From the NCBI GenBank assembly GCA_018826645.1, contig JAHJZF010000040.1, forward strand, positions 1-14,535: a stretch of DNA of 14,535 nt. The letters are read 5' to 3'. Position 1 is the stretch's first letter, and each line of letters begins with the position of its first letter. The translations under genes were made by a program, and so were the position numbers. This stretch comes from Patescibacteria group bacterium. Its GTDB lineage: Bacteria > Patescibacteriota > Minisyncoccia > UBA6257 > Colwellbacteraceae. Below, in pieces: positions 13,369-14,535 of the stretch. Below the pieces are notes generated by a model that saw nothing but the letters and a program-made list of their open reading frames with translations, did no database searches and was not told the origin of the DNA.

Positions 13369-14408
13369 AAATCGTTTTTACAGGCCTCGAAAATGAGCGC
13401 TATCGTCCCGAGCTTGGCAAAACAAACGAACATAACAATTTTTACTTACTTTTAAAAAGTAATCCAAAGAACGAAGTCACATACATTCCTTTTGATAGGG
13501 CGCTTGAAATAGGTAAACGTGCTTACAATCAAGAGCTTTTAGACGCGGTTAAACGCGAGAAACCAGACCTCTTCTGGGCTTTTATGTATACAGACGAATT
13601 AGAGCCAGAGACACTTGATGAAATCAAAAAATTAACTACTAGTGTCGCGTGGTTTTCCGATGATCATTGGAGGCTAGATAATTATTCTAGATTTTGGGCC
13701 CCTCATTTTACGCAAGCGATAACCACTTGGTCTAAAGCTAAAAAAAGATATGCCAAATATGGCATTCACAACGTTATTCGTTCTCAATGGGGATTTAACC
13801 CAGGGCTTTATAAATCTGTAGTGGTACCAAGACAGGATATAAAAGTTTCTTTTATAGGCATGCAAACATCTCACCGCAAAAAGATAATAGATGAACTTCG
13901 AGAGGCTGGCGTCGACGTTTTTGTGCGTGGCTATAAGTGGTCTGAAGGAAGAGCGAGTTTTACAGAAATGCTCGATATATTCTCTCGTAGCAAAATTAAT
14001 CTGAATTTAAATCCACCAATGTCCGCGATATCGTTAAAATCAATTGCACAGATTTTTTTTAGGAGGCGCAGGAATTTGATTGTTCCTGATTTTTGGCATA
14101 TTCATCGCAACCTACGCTCTTATTTTCAGAAGAAAATACCCCAGATTAAGGCACGACCATTTGAGATTACCGGCTCAGGAGGGTTCTGCATAACCGGGGG
14201 TGCAGACGATACCGAAAATTATTTTGAACCCGACAAAGAGATTGTGGTTTATAAAGATACGGAAGATTTAATAAAGAAAGTTCGTTATTACTTAGAACAC
14301 GATGAGGAAAGGAAGACAATCGCAAAAGCTGGATATGAACGTGCGCTTAGGGAGCATGCGTATGGAGAAAGACTTGAAAAAATTTTTGAAGAGCTTGGCT
14401 TGAAATGA
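13365..14408 (+). CDS. CgeB-type (GT-B fold) glycosyltransferase
   Basis: A 347-residue protein resembling the CgeB/DUF3880 plus glycosyl-transferase-1-2 family. The N-terminal half has MKIVFTGLEN, KPDLFWAFMYTDELEPETLDEIKK, a WFSDDHWR segment (96-103) and TTWSKAKKRYAKYGI. The C-terminal half has VSFIGMQTSHRKKIIDEL, a basic patch FFRRRR (231-236), KARPFEITGSGGFCITG (262-278), and the usual ending FEPDKEIVVYKDTEDLIKKVRYYLEHDEERKTIAKAGYERALREHAYGERL. Family members transfer sugars to surface polymers or proteins in the cytosol. The donor is unknown but may be the GDP-sugar made by the upstream epimerase. ATGA overlaps at both ends (13365 and 14405) place it firmly in the operon. Confidence 0.82.
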   Translation: MKIVFTGLENERYRPELGKTNEHNNFYLLLKSNPKNEVTYIPFDRALEIGKRAYNQELLDAVKREKPDLFWAFMYTDELEPETLDEIKKLTTSVAWFSDDHWRLDNYSRFWAPHFTQAITTWSKAKKRYAKYGIHNVIRSQWGFNPGLYKSVVVPRQDIKVSFIGMQTSHRKKIIDELREAGVDVFVRGYKWSEGRASFTEMLDIFSRSKINLNLNPPMSAISLKSIAQIFFRRRRNLIVPDFWHIHRNLRSYFQKKIPQIKARPFEITGSGGFCITGGADDTENYFEPDKEIVVYKDTEDLIKKVRYYLEHDEERKTIAKAGYERALREHAYGERLEKIFEELGLK

Positions 14409-14535
14409 CGAAGTTAATTCCGGAAAAACTTTATAAGAAAATTATTACACTTGTTCCCCTTCCGTGTGTGGATTTAGTAGTGATTTGCGATGGAAAATTT
14501 CTTTTGGGAAAACGTAGGATTGAGCCAGAGATGGG
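14405..14535 (+). CDS. NUDIX hydrolase, GDP-mannose mannosyl hydrolase-like (partial, runs off the window)
   Basis: The ATG at 14405 overlaps the previous stop (ATGA). The 43 visible codons give MTKLIPEKLYKKIIT, then LVPLPCVDLVVICDGKFLLGKRRIEPEMG. The pattern P-L-x-x-(I/V)-D-L-(I/V)-V, then FLLGKR and a P, is that of the N-terminus of GDP-mannose mannosyl hydrolase (Gmm/WcaH), a NUDIX family member that cleaves GDP-mannose to GDP and mannose. The NUDIX box itself lies beyond the window edge, so catalytic residues cannot be checked. The location beside a GDP-mannose epimerase supports a GDP-hexose substrate. Confidence 0.7.
   Translation, partial: MTKLIPEKLYKKIITLVPLPCVDLVVICDGKFLLGKRRIEPEM

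Noticed and set aside
1..14535. CRISPR array, insertion sequence, prophage or toxin-antitoxin pair
   Set aside because: No regularly spaced repeats, transposase or phage genes, or paired small toxin/antitoxin genes were seen.

Overview
The window most resembles a genome fragment of a Candidate Phyla Radiation (Patescibacteria, Parcubacteria-like) bacterium. This is an inference from gene content, since no rRNA is present. The pointers are: a secreted acidic surface protein made of signal peptide, short coiled coil, peptidoglycan-binding domain and long Asp-rich beta region; large O-antigen-ligase-like membrane proteins with TPR tails; a stand-alone GIY-YIG protein; moderate G+C; and mostly weak or absent Shine-Dalgarno sequences. 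All well-supported genes lie on the + strand. A possible minus-strand gene leaves the window at the left edge.

Layout. (1) 85-2383: a 2,3-bisphosphoglycerate-independent phosphoglycerate mutase homologue, followed closely by a two-part protein with a helical N-terminus and a C-terminal winged helix. The mutase keeps its metal-binding residues and serine nucleophile but has lost several substrate-binding arginines. (2) 2384-2835: a 452-base gap with no gene but many potential RNA stems and one good extended -10 promoter. It reads as a long structured 5' leader for the next gene. (3) 2836-4779: the S-layer-like surface protein, closed by two strong stem-loops, the second a GNRA-capped intrinsic terminator. 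(4) 4920-11833: three tandem full-length paralogues (752, 762 and 747 aa) of a polytopic Wzy_C/O-antigen-ligase-like protein with C-terminal TPR-type helices. (5) 11867-14535: a small two-helix membrane protein, then a tightly coupled run (1-base and 4-base overlaps) of a GDP-mannose 3,5-epimerase-like enzyme, a GIY-YIG protein, a CgeB-type glycosyltransferase and the start of a NUDIX hydrolase resembling GDP-mannose mannosyl hydrolase.

Working model (inference): this is a cell-envelope locus. The right-hand operon makes or edits GDP-hexoses derived from GDP-mannose and contains a glycosyltransferase. The three ligase-like proteins could polymerise glycan or transfer it to an acceptor outside the membrane. 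The abundant surface protein beside them is an obvious candidate acceptor. The most novel-looking items are the structured leader, the triplicated ligase-TPR array next to the S-layer gene, and the altered active site of the phosphoglycerate mutase homologue.
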